35,413 nt of DNA from CAYLLT01 sp964591605 (GCA_964591605.1 CAZQEN010000029.1:1-35413); one strand, 5' to 3'. Positions 1 to 8,654 are shown, counted from the first letter of the stretch. Made by a program: numbers and translations. The notes: generated from the sequence alone by a model not told the origin.

Positions 1-858
1 GGCTGAGGGAAGGAGCGTGGCGGCCGTCGCTGCGTCGACACCGTCGGCGGCGAGCACGGCGACAGTGGTGGCGGGGCTGAACCCGGCGGCGCCGAGAAGT
101 TCGACGAGGTCGGCAGGTTCGGCGTCGACGACGCGTGCGGTGTCGGCGTCGGTGAGGCGCTGCCCCACGCCGGTGTAGTAGGCGTTCAGGAGCAGATTGC
201 GGTGCGTGAGCATCGTGCCCTTGGGGAAACCGGTGGTGCCGGAGGTGTACTGGATGTTGATCACATCCTCGGCCGACAGCTCGGCTTCACGGTGGGCGAG
301 TCGGTCGGGCGAAACCTGCCCGGCCTGCTCCAGGAGGACCTTCCAGGGGAGCAGACCGGCCTGGGTCGCGTCCCAGAGGGGAATGATCCAGCGGAGCCGG
401 GGAAAGTCGGGGCTGCACGGCCGGCCGGGCGTCCCTTCCGCGTACTCCGGGCACACCTCGGCGAGGATCTGCAGGTAGTCGTTGCCCTTGAAGGACTCGC
501 TCATGGCCAGCACCTTCGCATCGGACTGCTTGAGGGCATATTGCAGTTCCCGGCTCCGGTAGGCCGGGTTGATCGTCACGAGCACAACACCGATGCGGGC
601 GGTCGCGAATTGCAGCAGCACCCATTCGGGGCAGTTGACGGCCCAGACGGCCAGGTGGTCGCCCTTAACCAGGCCCAGACTCAGCAGGGCCCGGGCCAGG
701 TGGTCCACCTGACGGTCGAACTCCGCATAGGTCGCGCGATAGCCGGAGGCCGGAAAGACCGCGGCCTCGTTGTCCGGAAAACGCCGCGCAGTCTCCCGCA
801 GCACCTGGCCGATGGTCTTGCCCTCAACCCACGGGATCTCCCCATTGCTCTGCGACAT
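1..858 (-). CDS. AMP-binding acyl-CoA synthetase, N-terminal part (runs off window edge)
   Basis: This is a long-chain fatty-acid-CoA ligase-like protein of the ANL superfamily, which activates a carboxylic acid with ATP to an acyl-adenylate and then to acyl-CoA. The ATG at 858 opens 286 codons with no stop before the edge. Residues 1-110 show the usual N-terminal fold (GKTIGQVLRETARRFPD, then NPAYRSRELQYALKQSDAK). The ATP-binding P-loop YTSGTTGFPKG lies at about residues 204-214, followed by MLTHRNLLLNAYY. After QRLTDAD (about residue 239) the family would continue with a PFYHCFG-like block. Here residues 240-286 instead read as an Ala/Asp/Val-rich stretch that I cannot align to the family. 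The open frame continues, so this may be a contig-edge chimera or real divergence. The next gene is divergent. Confidence 0.8.
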   Translation of the reverse strand, partial: MSQSNGEIPWVEGKTIGQVLRETARRFPDNEAAVFPASGYRATYAEFDRQVDHLARALLSLGLVKGDHLAVWAVNCPEWVLLQFATARIGVVLVTINPAYRSRELQYALKQSDAKVLAMSESFKGNDYLQILAEVCPEYAEGTPGRPCSPDFPRLRWIIPLWDATQAGLLPWKVLLEQAGQVSPDRLAHREAELSAEDVINIQYTSGTTGFPKGTMLTHRNLLLNAYYTGVGQRLTDADTARVVDAEPADLVELLGAAGFSPATTVAVLAADGVDAATAATLLPSA

Positions 859-1299
859 GGCTCTGACTCTCTTGTTGGCCCGAAAGACGCGACAACGGAC
901 TCTCTCACTACTGTAGTGCCAGAGGGGGTGGGCGTGCCAGTCCCCCGGCGGCGATTTGCGGGACGGCAGTCCGGGCGAGCCGGATGGGGCGGACTGAACA
1001 AACAGGGCCGCTCATGATGGTGTCCGCCTGCGGACACCGGGGCGCACCCGGATGAGTTTCCCCGACCCCAGCGCCGCGATAGGATTTGCCCGAGCGGCTT
1101 GAAGGTCACGCGGCCGGGTGTGTTGAGAGACCGGAGTTCGTCCGCCGGACGCCGTGTTGTCTGCTCCGGCCGGGACGGGGGACCTTCGCCGCGGACGGTG
1201 CGAGCCTGCTGCATGTGACTCGCAGAACCTTCCGCTCGATCCTTGCGCGTGCTGCAGGCGCCAACTGCCTCACCGCGACGCACCGGAAAGGAGCTTCAA
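859..1299. other. Intergenic region between divergent acyl-CoA synthetase and glycan operon
   Basis: No gene is supported in these 441 bp. Two symmetric sites stand out. One is a 13-bp palindrome, CACTACTGTAGTG, at 906-918, about 50 bp upstream of the ligase start. The other is a 9-bp stem GGTGTCCGC/GCGGACACC with a 2-nt loop at 1019-1038. The same 9-mer pair recurs at 13829-13855. A Shine-Dalgarno sequence, GGAAAGGAG (1285-1293), precedes the next gene. I could not pick a convincing sigma-70 promoter here. Confidence 0.5.
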
Positions 1300-2655
1300 A
1301 TGTGGAACATTCCGCTGTGGTTGAGGAGATGGCAGGTCCTGGTGCCGGTGATCGCCCTATCGGTGCCGGCGGTCGCCGCTGACACGCCCGCGGCTGACTT
1401 CCTGAAACGCGAGCAGGCCACGCCCCTGGCCCCCCCGCCGCGCATCATCGATGTGCAGCATTCGGTATTGCACTTCGACAAATCGACCTACTGCGGGCAT
1501 CCGCGGATGGTGGCATTCGAGTATTTCGGCCATGGCGAGATCCTGGTCGGGCACTTCCATGCGCCGAGCAAGTACGAAGTGTACGACGACGTGAGGCACG
1601 TCAGTTACCAGTCGCGGGCGGTCTGCCTGCTGCAGCGGTCGACAGACTACGGCAAGACCTGGCCGAAGGAGAACGAGCAGGTCATCTTCGACCGCGTGAG
1701 CTTCGTGAAAAACCCCGGCGAGTTTCTCAACCGCAAGGGGGAGCGCCCCGCGTACGACATGTTCAAACCCGGCGCGATGTTCTTCTCGCAGAACACGTAT
1801 GAGCTCGCTCCGCCGCCGCGGCAATGCTTCTTCCTGCGCTCGCCGGATAAGGGAAAGACCTGGGAAGAGACTCCAACGGTCATCACCAATCCGCACGGCG
1901 GCGACTACGGCATCACGCGGCATGACACGCCGGTCATCCGCATGGACGACGGCAGGACGCTGCTGGCGGCGTTTTCGATGGCCGGTAAGACCGCGGACGG
2001 CAAGGAGACCGAGGGCGAGCCGGCCGTCTTTTCGAGCACCGATCAGGGCATCACGTGGCAGTTCCTGAGCCGGCCGATTTCCGACCCCACCGGCCGCGGG
2101 CTGTTCATTTACCCGACGCTGCTCAAGCTCGCCAGCGGCGAGTTGCAGTGCTACGTCGTGCACCTGGCCAAGAAGGGATACTACCCGGTCGAAGGGCTGC
2201 TGAACGCGATGGCCGTCGTCACTTCACGCGATGGCGGCAAGACGTGGAGCGAGCCGACGGTGATTTCGGGCAAGGGAGCGGGCGCGTGGAAAAACCCCGG
2301 CAAAGAGGGGCACATGTACCGCTCGCCCTGGCCGATTCAGCTCGCCGACGGGCGGATTCTGGTGATCTTCACCCGGCGTCGCCAGCCCACGGGCATCGGC
2401 GGCATCGTCAGCTCCGATCGCGGCAAGACGTGGAGCCATGAGTTCGTCCTCCGCGACGACGGCAACAAATGGAACGAGGAGAAGCATCCGGAGGGTGACT
2501 GGGGTGACCTGGGTTACCCGGTCGTCTGCCAGTTCGAGGACGGCCGCATCTTCACCGCCTATTACTACAACAACGACGAAGCCCACGAGCAGGGCGGCAC
2601 GCGATTCATCGCCGCGACCACGTTCCGGCTGGAAAGTGAGAAGGTGGGAAAGTGA
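1300..2655 (+). CDS. Secreted Asp-box (BNR repeat) sialidase-like glycosidase
   Basis: This is an exported protein of 451 aa with the six-bladed propeller signature of the sialidase superfamily. At least six Asp boxes (S-x-D-x-G-x-T-W) are visible: STDYGKTW, SPDKGKTW, STDQGITW, SRDGGKTW, SSDRGKTW and related forms. The ATG at 1300 is chosen because GGAAAGGAG (1285-1293) sits just upstream and because MWNIPLWLRRWQVLVPVIAL gives a signal peptide with likely cleavage at AVA/AD. A start at 1243 would spoil the signal. Substrate is not proven: I see no clear FRIP motif, and many planctomycete Asp-box proteins are not sialidases. It heads a four-gene plus-strand operon. Its stop overlaps the next start by GTGA within an 8-bp repeat array. 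Confidence 0.85.
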   Translation: MWNIPLWLRRWQVLVPVIALSVPAVAADTPAADFLKREQATPLAPPPRIIDVQHSVLHFDKSTYCGHPRMVAFEYFGHGEILVGHFHAPSKYEVYDDVRHVSYQSRAVCLLQRSTDYGKTWPKENEQVIFDRVSFVKNPGEFLNRKGERPAYDMFKPGAMFFSQNTYELAPPPRQCFFLRSPDKGKTWEETPTVITNPHGGDYGITRHDTPVIRMDDGRTLLAAFSMAGKTADGKETEGEPAVFSSTDQGITWQFLSRPISDPTGRGLFIYPTLLKLASGELQCYVVHLAKKGYYPVEGLLNAMAVVTSRDGGKTWSEPTVISGKGAGAWKNPGKEGHMYRSPWPIQLADGRILVIFTRRRQPTGIGGIVSSDRGKTWSHEFVLRDDGNKWNEEKHPEGDWGDLGYPVVCQFEDGRIFTAYYYNNDEAHEQGGTRFIAATTFRLESEKVGK

Positions 2656-2671
2656 GAAAGCGAGCAGGTGG
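2632..2671 (+). repeat. 8-bp tandem array at a gene junction
   Basis: Five octamers lie head to tail: GAAAGTGA, GAAGGTGG, GAAAGTGA, GAAAGCGA, GCAGGTGG. The third unit supplies both the TGA stop of the sialidase-like gene (2653-2655) and the GTG start of the next gene (2652-2654). The second unit gives a Shine-Dalgarno-like AAGGTGG just before it. Similar 7-bp arrays occur at 10193-10220 and 32129-32170, again at gene boundaries. Confidence 0.75.
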
Positions 2672-4952
2672 AAGGCGATTGCCTTGCTCGGCATCGCGGT
2701 TCTGTAGCGGCCGCCCCCCGTGGCGGCCGGGATCCGCCGAAGGCGGATCGGGCGCTTGTTCTGCAAAGGGCAGCGGCTTCGCCGCCACCCGGCCGCCACG
2801 GGGGGCGGCCGCTACAGGGTTCATTGGTTCTATTGCCCTGCTCGCGACTGCCCTCGCGCTGGTCATCTCCGATCTGCCGGCTGCGGCCGCTGAGGTCGCA
2901 CCCGCCGGCGCCGGCTCGCAGACCCCCGACATGCCCCGCCTCATCGGCCGTGCCGACATTCATCGCACGCACGTGCCGGGGCAAGACAAGCCCTGGATCC
3001 CGCTCTATCAGGCGAACGGCCGGTTCGGCGGCTGCGCGGGGCCGTGGGGCCTGCACCTGCGGCCGGGAGATAAGCCCGCGTATCCCTTCCGCGGCGTCAC
3101 CGTCTTCACGCACCTGCGGCACTGGGTGCGCGCGAAACACAACGCCGATTACCTGTTGCCAGTGGGAGCGCTGTACTGGGAGCGCGAGCCGACAGAAATC
3201 GAATCGTACGATCAGGTGCAGTCGTTCTACGACGGCACGATCATCACGCGCTTCGCGACGCCGGGCTGGCGGGCGAGCGTGACGACCTGGTTCGACCCGG
3301 TCCATCGCGACGTGGCCGGATATCGCATCGACGTCGAGGGCGACGCGCCGGCCGTCGTATTCTCGCCCTTCCGCCAGCTCTCTGTGCACTACCAGCAGAA
3401 GCTGGAGGCTTCGGTCGAGGGCGCGGTTGACGGCCAGTCCTGGCGCGGCATGGTCCGCTGCCTGAATGCGAAAACGCCGCTCACGATTCGCACCAGCGCC
3501 GCTCTGAGGGCGGTCGACGGCAACGTGCATATCACGCTGAAATCGGGCCGAAATGACATCCTGGTGGCTGTCGGCGGCGAGTTGACGACGACGGCCGACG
3601 ATTCGCTGAAGGCCACACACGATGGGTGGCATGACACGTGGGCGCGCAGCGGCTGGCTCGACCTGCCCGACGAAGCAGCCCATCAGTTCTGGGTGCGCGG
3701 CATCGCGTACACGCTCTACTCGCACAACGATGACGGTTTCGGCTGCTCGCCGCCGACCGGGCTGGCCGGCAACGGCTGGCCGTTCGAGTTCCCGTTCGAC
3801 AGCGGCTGCCGACATCCGCTGCTGCTGTGGACGGGGCAGATCGATGCCGCCCGCAGGTGGGTGGAGTTTTATGCCAGCAAAGCGGCCGGGCTGCGAGCGT
3901 ATACGAAACGGCATTGGAAGCTCGACGGCATCATGTGCCCGCACGTGTTCCCCATGGGTCCGGCCGAGGACTACCACAGCGAGCTGCCGAACGACAACTA
4001 TGCCCCCATCTACCTGTCGGGCCACCTGGTCCGCCTGGCCGATCACACCGCCATCATGGTGAACGACCCGGCCTGGACGAATAAGTACGCGGTGCCGCTG
4101 ATCCGGGGCGCGGCCGAGTTCTATCGGAACATGGGCCGGAAAGGCGACGATGGCCAGTGGCATTTCACCGTCGTTCCGTCGCTCGGCCTCGACGAAGACG
4201 CGGAGCGCAACAAGCCCGACTACTACTGCACGCTGGTGAGCGCGGAATACGCGCTTCAGACGGCTATCGCATACGGCCTCGACACCGATGGGCGAATGAA
4301 AGCGATCCTCGACGACGGAATCGCCTGCAAATCACTCCTCTCGCCGCAGGGCATGTACTACGCCTACGGCGGCGCGGGCGACCGCAACCTGGGCAACCAG
4401 AAACACCCCGACCAGCTCGCCCCGATCATCCACACGCCGCTCGGCCGCGAGGTCGACGCCCCCACGCGCCGCGGATACGAGCTGCGCTACGAGATCACGG
4501 CCGGTGCGAAGCTGCCGCGCTACACGGGCCACTCGCTGGGCGAGCTGATTCTGGCCGACGCCCGCATGCACAACGCCGACGGCTGGCGCCGCGAATGGCA
4601 GAGCGCCCAGATCTGCCACAACGCCGACGCCGACTGGATTCAGCTTTACGAATCCGCGGATTCGAGCCTCTCGCACTACGTGACCACGCACGGCCTGTTC
4701 GCCCAGTCCATCCTGGAAACGATCGTCTCCACCTGGTGGGGCCGGCTCGACATCGCCCCGTGCATCCCCTGGAAAGGGCGCGTCCGTTTGGGCAATATCC
4801 GCACGCTGCTCGGCGTCACGGTCTCGGGCGAGCTGCAGGACGGCAAAGGAGAAGTTGTGTTAAGGGCCTGGAAGGACACTGCGTTTCAGTGCGGTGGTCA
4901 GAGGATCACGCTTCAGAAGGGAGGAGAAAAGGTGGTGACGCTTGGCGATTGA
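2652..4952 (+). CDS. Secreted six-hairpin (alpha/alpha)6 glycoside hydrolase-like protein
   Basis: The product is 766 aa and probably exported. The bulk resembles six-hairpin glycosidases of the GH65/GH95 type. An N-terminal beta-sandwich region (about residues 95-325) is followed by a helical toroid with WPFEFPFDSGCRHPLLLW, HVFPMGPAEDYHSELPNDNY and VTTHGLFAQSILETIVSTWW. A C-terminal beta tail carries IAPCIPWKGRVRLGNIRTLL. The exact GH family and substrate are not recognised. The start is GTG 2652, overlapping the previous stop by 4 bp. Codons 17-56 come from a palindromic element (2702-2817 plus its 4-bp duplication). Without it the N-terminus becomes a normal signal peptide: a basic MRKRAGGRR n-region, then IGSIALLATALALVI and a cut after PAAAA. 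With the insert the basic n-region is 40 residues longer, so export may be altered. The 3' end overlaps the aldolase gene by 11 bp. Confidence 0.8.
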   Translation: MRKRAGGRRLPCSASRFCSGRPPWRPGSAEGGSGACSAKGSGFAATRPPRGAAATGFIGSIALLATALALVISDLPAAAAEVAPAGAGSQTPDMPRLIGRADIHRTHVPGQDKPWIPLYQANGRFGGCAGPWGLHLRPGDKPAYPFRGVTVFTHLRHWVRAKHNADYLLPVGALYWEREPTEIESYDQVQSFYDGTIITRFATPGWRASVTTWFDPVHRDVAGYRIDVEGDAPAVVFSPFRQLSVHYQQKLEASVEGAVDGQSWRGMVRCLNAKTPLTIRTSAALRAVDGNVHITLKSGRNDILVAVGGELTTTADDSLKATHDGWHDTWARSGWLDLPDEAAHQFWVRGIAYTLYSHNDDGFGCSPPTGLAGNGWPFEFPFDSGCRHPLLLWTGQIDAARRWVEFYASKAAGLRAYTKRHWKLDGIMCPHVFPMGPAEDYHSELPNDNYAPIYLSGHLVRLADHTAIMVNDPAWTNKYAVPLIRGAAEFYRNMGRKGDDGQWHFTVVPSLGLDEDAERNKPDYYCTLVSAEYALQTAIAYGLDTDGRMKAILDDGIACKSLLSPQGMYYAYGGAGDRNLGNQKHPDQLAPIIHTPLGREVDAPTRRGYELRYEITAGAKLPRYTGHSLGELILADARMHNADGWRREWQSAQICHNADADWIQLYESADSSLSHYVTTHGLFAQSILETIVSTWWGRLDIAPCIPWKGRVRLGNIRTLLGVTVSGELQDGKGEVVLRAWKDTAFQCGGQRITLQKGGEKVVTLGD
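2702..2817. mobile_element. MITE-like palindromic element with 30-bp perfect inverted ends, in frame
   Basis: The 30-bp ends at 2702-2731 and 2788-2817 are exact reverse complements (left end begins CTGTAGCGGCCGCCCC). They are flanked by a direct GGTT on both sides (2698-2701 and 2818-2821). Inside is a perfect hairpin GATCCGCC-GAA-GGCGGATC (2731-2749). Element plus duplication is 120 bp, or 40 codons, so the host frame is kept. It reads as peptides containing GRPPWRPG and TRPPRGAAATG. A near-identical single arm (29/30) recurs at 13933-13962. No transposase is encoded, so any mobility would be in trans. Confidence 0.8.
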
Positions 4953-5829
4953 GTTGACGAGCCCTGTCTTTGCCATCGTGACGCCGTTTAATTCGAGCGG
5001 CGATCTGGATTTCTCCGCGCTGGACGATTATCTGCGGTTTCTCGCTGCCGCCGGCGTCCGCTGCATCGTCGTCAACGGCACGACCGGCGAGTTCCCTTCG
5101 CTCACGCTCGAGGAGCGCTTTCAGACGCTCGAGCGCTGCCGCAAAACCTTCACCGGCCAGGTCGTCGCCCACGTCAGCGCGTGCGCGACGCGCGACTGCA
5201 TCCGGCTGCTCGGGCACGCCCGCGATCACGCTGACGCCGCACTGCTCCTTCCGCCCTACTATTACGCCCGCGTCGAGGCGGCCGGCGTCCTGGCCTTCTT
5301 TCGCGAGGTCATCGCCGCCAGCCGCGTTCCGGTCTACCTCTACAACTTTCCCGAGCACACGCAGTTCGAGATCCCGCCCGCGATGCTGCGCACGCTGGCC
5401 GACGAATTCGAGCATTTGGCCGGCATCAAGGACTCGGGCGGCAAGATCGACGTGTCGCAAGCCTACAAGCAGACGGCGCCGCGGCTGCAAGTCATGGTCG
5501 GCAGCGATCGGCGGGCCCTCGAGGTGCTCCGGCTCGGACTCGACGGCTCCGTCACCGGCTGCGGCAACCCGGTGCCCGAGTTTCTGGTCCGACTGACGCA
5601 GCAGCACGCCGCCGGCCGGCACGATGAGGCCGACGCCACGCAGCGGGCATTTGACGTCTTCACCACGTTCCGCGAGGGACTGGCGATCCGGGAAATCCCG
5701 CTGGTGAAGGCCGCCCTGAGCGCACGTATTCCGGGATTTCGCCCCTATGTGCGTCCGCCCTTCGTGACGGCCGATGATGCCGCCCTCGATCGCATCAGCG
5801 CCGGCCTGCGCGAGTGTCTGCTGCGGTGA
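4942..5829 (+). CDS. DapA/NanA-family class I aldolase (dihydrodipicolinate synthase-like)
   Basis: This is a cytosolic TIM-barrel pyruvate-dependent lyase/synthase of 295 aa, the usual family length. Family landmarks are clear: NGTTGE at residues 45-50, PPYYYA at 104-109, the YNFP tyrosine at 134, and the Schiff-base lysine K163 in GIKDSGG. Family members include dihydrodipicolinate synthase, N-acetylneuraminate lyase and sugar-acid aldolases, and sequence alone does not decide. A position among glycosidases and near a sodium symporter favours a catabolic sugar-acid or sialic-acid lyase over lysine synthesis. The start is TTG 4942, overlapping the previous gene by 11 bp, with purine-rich GGAGGAGAAAAGGTGG upstream. 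No later in-frame ATG preserves the N-terminal strand. Confidence 0.88.
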   Translation: MAIELTSPVFAIVTPFNSSGDLDFSALDDYLRFLAAAGVRCIVVNGTTGEFPSLTLEERFQTLERCRKTFTGQVVAHVSACATRDCIRLLGHARDHADAALLLPPYYYARVEAAGVLAFFREVIAASRVPVYLYNFPEHTQFEIPPAMLRTLADEFEHLAGIKDSGGKIDVSQAYKQTAPRLQVMVGSDRRALEVLRLGLDGSVTGCGNPVPEFLVRLTQQHAAGRHDEADATQRAFDVFTTFREGLAIREIPLVKAALSARIPGFRPYVRPPFVTADDAALDRISAGLRECLLR

Positions 5830-5882
5830 AGGGAATCGCCTCCACCTGCTGATCACATGAACGTAGGACATGGGAGTAAACC

Positions 5883-8654
5883 ATGGCCGAGATGAAGCGA
5901 ACGGCACATTACGTGGTGAGCACGCACTGGGACCGGGAATGGTACGAACCGTTCCAGGACTACCGCTTCCGGCTCGTGCGCCTGCTGGATGACGTGCTCG
6001 ACCTGATGAAGACCCAGCCTGCGTTCAAGTTCTTCCACACCGATGGCCAGTCGATCCTCGTCGAGGATTACCTGGAGGTCCGCCCGGAGCGCGAGGCCGA
6101 ACTGCGGGCCCTCGCCAGGGAAGGCCGCCTGCGCATCGGTCCCTGGTACGTCATGCCCGACGAGTTCGTCGTCTCCGGCGAATCGCTGGTCCGCAACCTG
6201 CAGCTCGGGCTCGAAACCAGCGCGGGTTATGGCGGAAAACCTGCCCGCATCGGGTTTGTCTGCGACATGTTCGGGCATATCTCGCAGTTGCCGCAGATCC
6301 TGCGCGGTTTCTCGATCGATAACGCCTTCCTGTTCCGCGGCACGAACGAGCGCACGCACGGCGCGATCTGGCGCTGGCAGGGCGCCGACGGCTCGGAGAT
6401 CATCGTCAACCGGTTCCCGCCCATCCACGGCTACACGGCCTACGCTTACCACGTCCGCAAGGTGATGTCGCTCGACGAGCCGTTCGAGATGGATACGGCC
6501 GTCGGCGAGTTGCTCGCGATGGTCGAGCGCGAGAAAAACCGGCACCGCACGCCCTCGTTCCTGCTCTTTGACGGCTCGGATCACATCGAAATCGAGCCGC
6601 GGACGACCGAGTTGCTTGCCCTCGCCAACGAGAAGCTCAAAGACGTGCAGATTGTCCACTCGCACCTGGAAGCGTTCGTCGAGGACCTGCGCCGCCAGAG
6701 CGGGCACATCACCGACGTCTTCCACGGCGAGCTGCGCGACCCCGCCGAGGTCGGCGACGACGCCCTGCTCCTGCACGGCACGCTCTCGAGCCGCATGTAC
6801 CTCAAGCAGGCCAACGCCGAGTGCGAAAATGAGCTATGCCTGTGGGCCGAGCCGTTCGCCGCATTCGCAAAGAGCCGCGGGCTTCAGCCCGCGCGGTCTC
6901 TCGAGAACGATGAACCCTGCCCGCACCAGTACCTCCACCTCGCCTGGCGCTATCTGATCACGAATCACGCCCACGACTCGATGTGCGGCTGCTCGCTCGA
7001 CGCGGTGCACGACGACATGATGGGCCGCTTCCGCCAGTCGCTGCAGATCGCGCGGCATGTCGCAGGCGACGCCATGCGCGACATCGCCCGCCGCGTGCAG
7101 CGCCCGGAGATGGGCGAGAAGGATTTCGCCGTCGTCGTCTTCAACCCCGTCTGCGAGGATCTCGACGGCCCGGTGGACCTGACGCTGCGTTTCCCCGCCT
7201 CGATGGACACGCTGCTGTGGGAGGGAAACGCGTTCGAGAAGAAAGTTAACTTCGCCCTCTACGACGCCGATGGGCACGAACTGCCGTATCAGCTCGTGAA
7301 CCAGCGCTGGAACCGTCACGGTCGGCGGCGGCCGCTGAAAAAATTCCCCGGCCCCGACGACCGCCACGAGATCGACATCTGCGTGCCGCTCTCGCTGCCT
7401 TCGTACGGCTACACGCAGCTCATCTGCCGCCCGCGGCCGGGCTTCCTGCCGCCGCAGGGCCCGCCCACCGGGCACGTCCCGATCCCCACACGGTACCTCG
7501 GCAGCATGCTGGCCGATCACCGCACGATGGAAAACGATATGCTGCGCGTGCGCATCCAGCCCAACGGCACGCTGTCCATCCTCGACAAGCGCAGTGGCCG
7601 GCAGTACGACGACCTGCTGACCTTCGAGGACTGCGCCGACATCGGCGACGGCTGGTATCACGGCCAGCCCGTCAACGACGAGGCATTCAACTCTTCGGGC
7701 GCGGCGGCGGAAATCGCCGTCGTCGCCAACGGCCTGCACAAAGCCACGTTCAAGATCGTCCTGAACTGGCAGCTCCCGCGGCGATTCTGTTTCGATTCGA
7801 TGATCCGCAGCCAGGAGACGGCCGTCCTGAAGCTCACCAGCTTCGTCACGCTCCGCCGCGGCGCTGACCGCGTCGAGGTGCGTACGGTGGTTGACAACAA
7901 CATCCGCGACCATCGCCTCCGCGTGCTCCTGCCCACCGGCACGCAGGCCAGCACGTACTTCGCCGACAGCGCGTATGACGTCGTCGAGCGGCCGATCGCC
8001 CTCAGAAGCGACAACGCCCGATACCGTGAAGTGGAGGTCGAGACCAAACCGCAGTACACGTGGACCGCGGTGGTCGATCGCGAGGGAGCCAACCGCGGGC
8101 TCGCGGTGATCAGCACCGGTCTGCCCGAATCGGCCGTCTGCGATCAGCCCGGCCGTCCGATCGCCCTCACCCTGTTCCGCTCGTTCATCAAGGCCTTTCT
8201 CACCGACGGCAACGAGGGTGGCCAGATGCAGGGCACGCACACGTTCCACTACTGGATCGTGCCGCTGGAGGGCCGGCTTCCGGCCACCCGCCTGTGCCGC
8301 CTGGCCCAGCAGCTCGCCGCGCCGCCGCGGAGCGTGCAGGTTGAGGGGGTTGAAAGAAGTTCGCAGGGGGAAGAGGGCGGGTCGCAACCGCCATCTCTCT
8401 CGTTCCTGAGGCTTTCCCCCGGAGCAGCCGTCGTTACCGCCGTGCATCGAAGGCGCGACGGCAACGGCCTGGTCGTGCGGATGTTCAACCCGACCGAGGC
8501 CCCCATCCGCGAGACGCTGGAATGGGTGGAACCGATCAAAAAGCTTGAACAGACGGACCTGGAGGGGAACTCACTTGCGCAGCTCGCTGCCGACGGGAAC
8601 CGCGCCGCCCTCACGCTCGCCCCCCGTCAGATCCTCACGCTCCACATCACCTGA
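5883..8654 (+). CDS. GH38 alpha-mannosidase
   Basis: This is a retaining alpha-mannosidase-family enzyme of 923 aa without a signal peptide, so probably cytosolic. Visible GH38 features are the zinc motif HWDREW at residues 15-20, the nucleophile region CDMFGHISQLPQIL (Asp about 128), SDHIEIEPR, and the signature NHAHDSMCGCSLDAVHDDM, followed by beta-sandwich domains to the C-terminus. A mannosylglycerate hydrolase-type activity is possible. The ATG at 5883 follows GGGAG (5870-5874). A palindrome at 6870-6903 adds KSRGLQPARS between AEPFAAFA and the conserved PHQYLHLAWR block. A low-complexity linker (ERSSQGEEGGSQ) interrupts the region near residue 825. The last 84 bp overlap the convergent symporter gene. 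Confidence 0.92.
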   Translation: MAEMKRTAHYVVSTHWDREWYEPFQDYRFRLVRLLDDVLDLMKTQPAFKFFHTDGQSILVEDYLEVRPEREAELRALAREGRLRIGPWYVMPDEFVVSGESLVRNLQLGLETSAGYGGKPARIGFVCDMFGHISQLPQILRGFSIDNAFLFRGTNERTHGAIWRWQGADGSEIIVNRFPPIHGYTAYAYHVRKVMSLDEPFEMDTAVGELLAMVEREKNRHRTPSFLLFDGSDHIEIEPRTTELLALANEKLKDVQIVHSHLEAFVEDLRRQSGHITDVFHGELRDPAEVGDDALLLHGTLSSRMYLKQANAECENELCLWAEPFAAFAKSRGLQPARSLENDEPCPHQYLHLAWRYLITNHAHDSMCGCSLDAVHDDMMGRFRQSLQIARHVAGDAMRDIARRVQRPEMGEKDFAVVVFNPVCEDLDGPVDLTLRFPASMDTLLWEGNAFEKKVNFALYDADGHELPYQLVNQRWNRHGRRRPLKKFPGPDDRHEIDICVPLSLPSYGYTQLICRPRPGFLPPQGPPTGHVPIPTRYLGSMLADHRTMENDMLRVRIQPNGTLSILDKRSGRQYDDLLTFEDCADIGDGWYHGQPVNDEAFNSSGAAAEIAVVANGLHKATFKIVLNWQLPRRFCFDSMIRSQETAVLKLTSFVTLRRGADRVEVRTVVDNNIRDHRLRVLLPTGTQASTYFADSAYDVVERPIALRSDNARYREVEVETKPQYTWTAVVDREGANRGLAVISTGLPESAVCDQPGRPIALTLFRSFIKAFLTDGNEGGQMQGTHTFHYWIVPLEGRLPATRLCRLAQQLAAPPRSVQVEGVERSSQGEEGGSQPPSLSFLRLSPGAAVVTAVHRRRDGNGLVVRMFNPTEAPIRETLEWVEPIKKLEQTDLEGNSLAQLAADGNRAALTLAPRQILTLHIT
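6870..6903. repeat. In-frame GC-rich palindrome inside the mannosidase gene
   Basis: An 8-bp stem CGCGGGCT-TC-AGCCCGCG (6876-6893) is enclosed by a looser AGAG/CTCT pairing. It translates as SRGLQPAR, between two blocks that lie closer together in most GH38 enzymes. It has the same TTCA-centred form as the hairpin at 10372-10389. No target duplication is evident. Confidence 0.55.

Noticed and set aside
1300..2655. Calling the Asp-box protein a true exo-alpha-sialidase
   Set aside because: Asp boxes show the fold, but I cannot see the FRIP motif or confirm the arginine triad, so the name is kept at sialidase-like.
2565..4163. Long minus-strand open frame opposite the six-hairpin glycosidase (similar ones at 6834-8447, 12196-13902 and 14346-16385)
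   Set aside because: High GC content leaves antisense frames open. The translations are rich in Arg, His and Val with no family motif, while the opposite strand encodes recognised enzymes.
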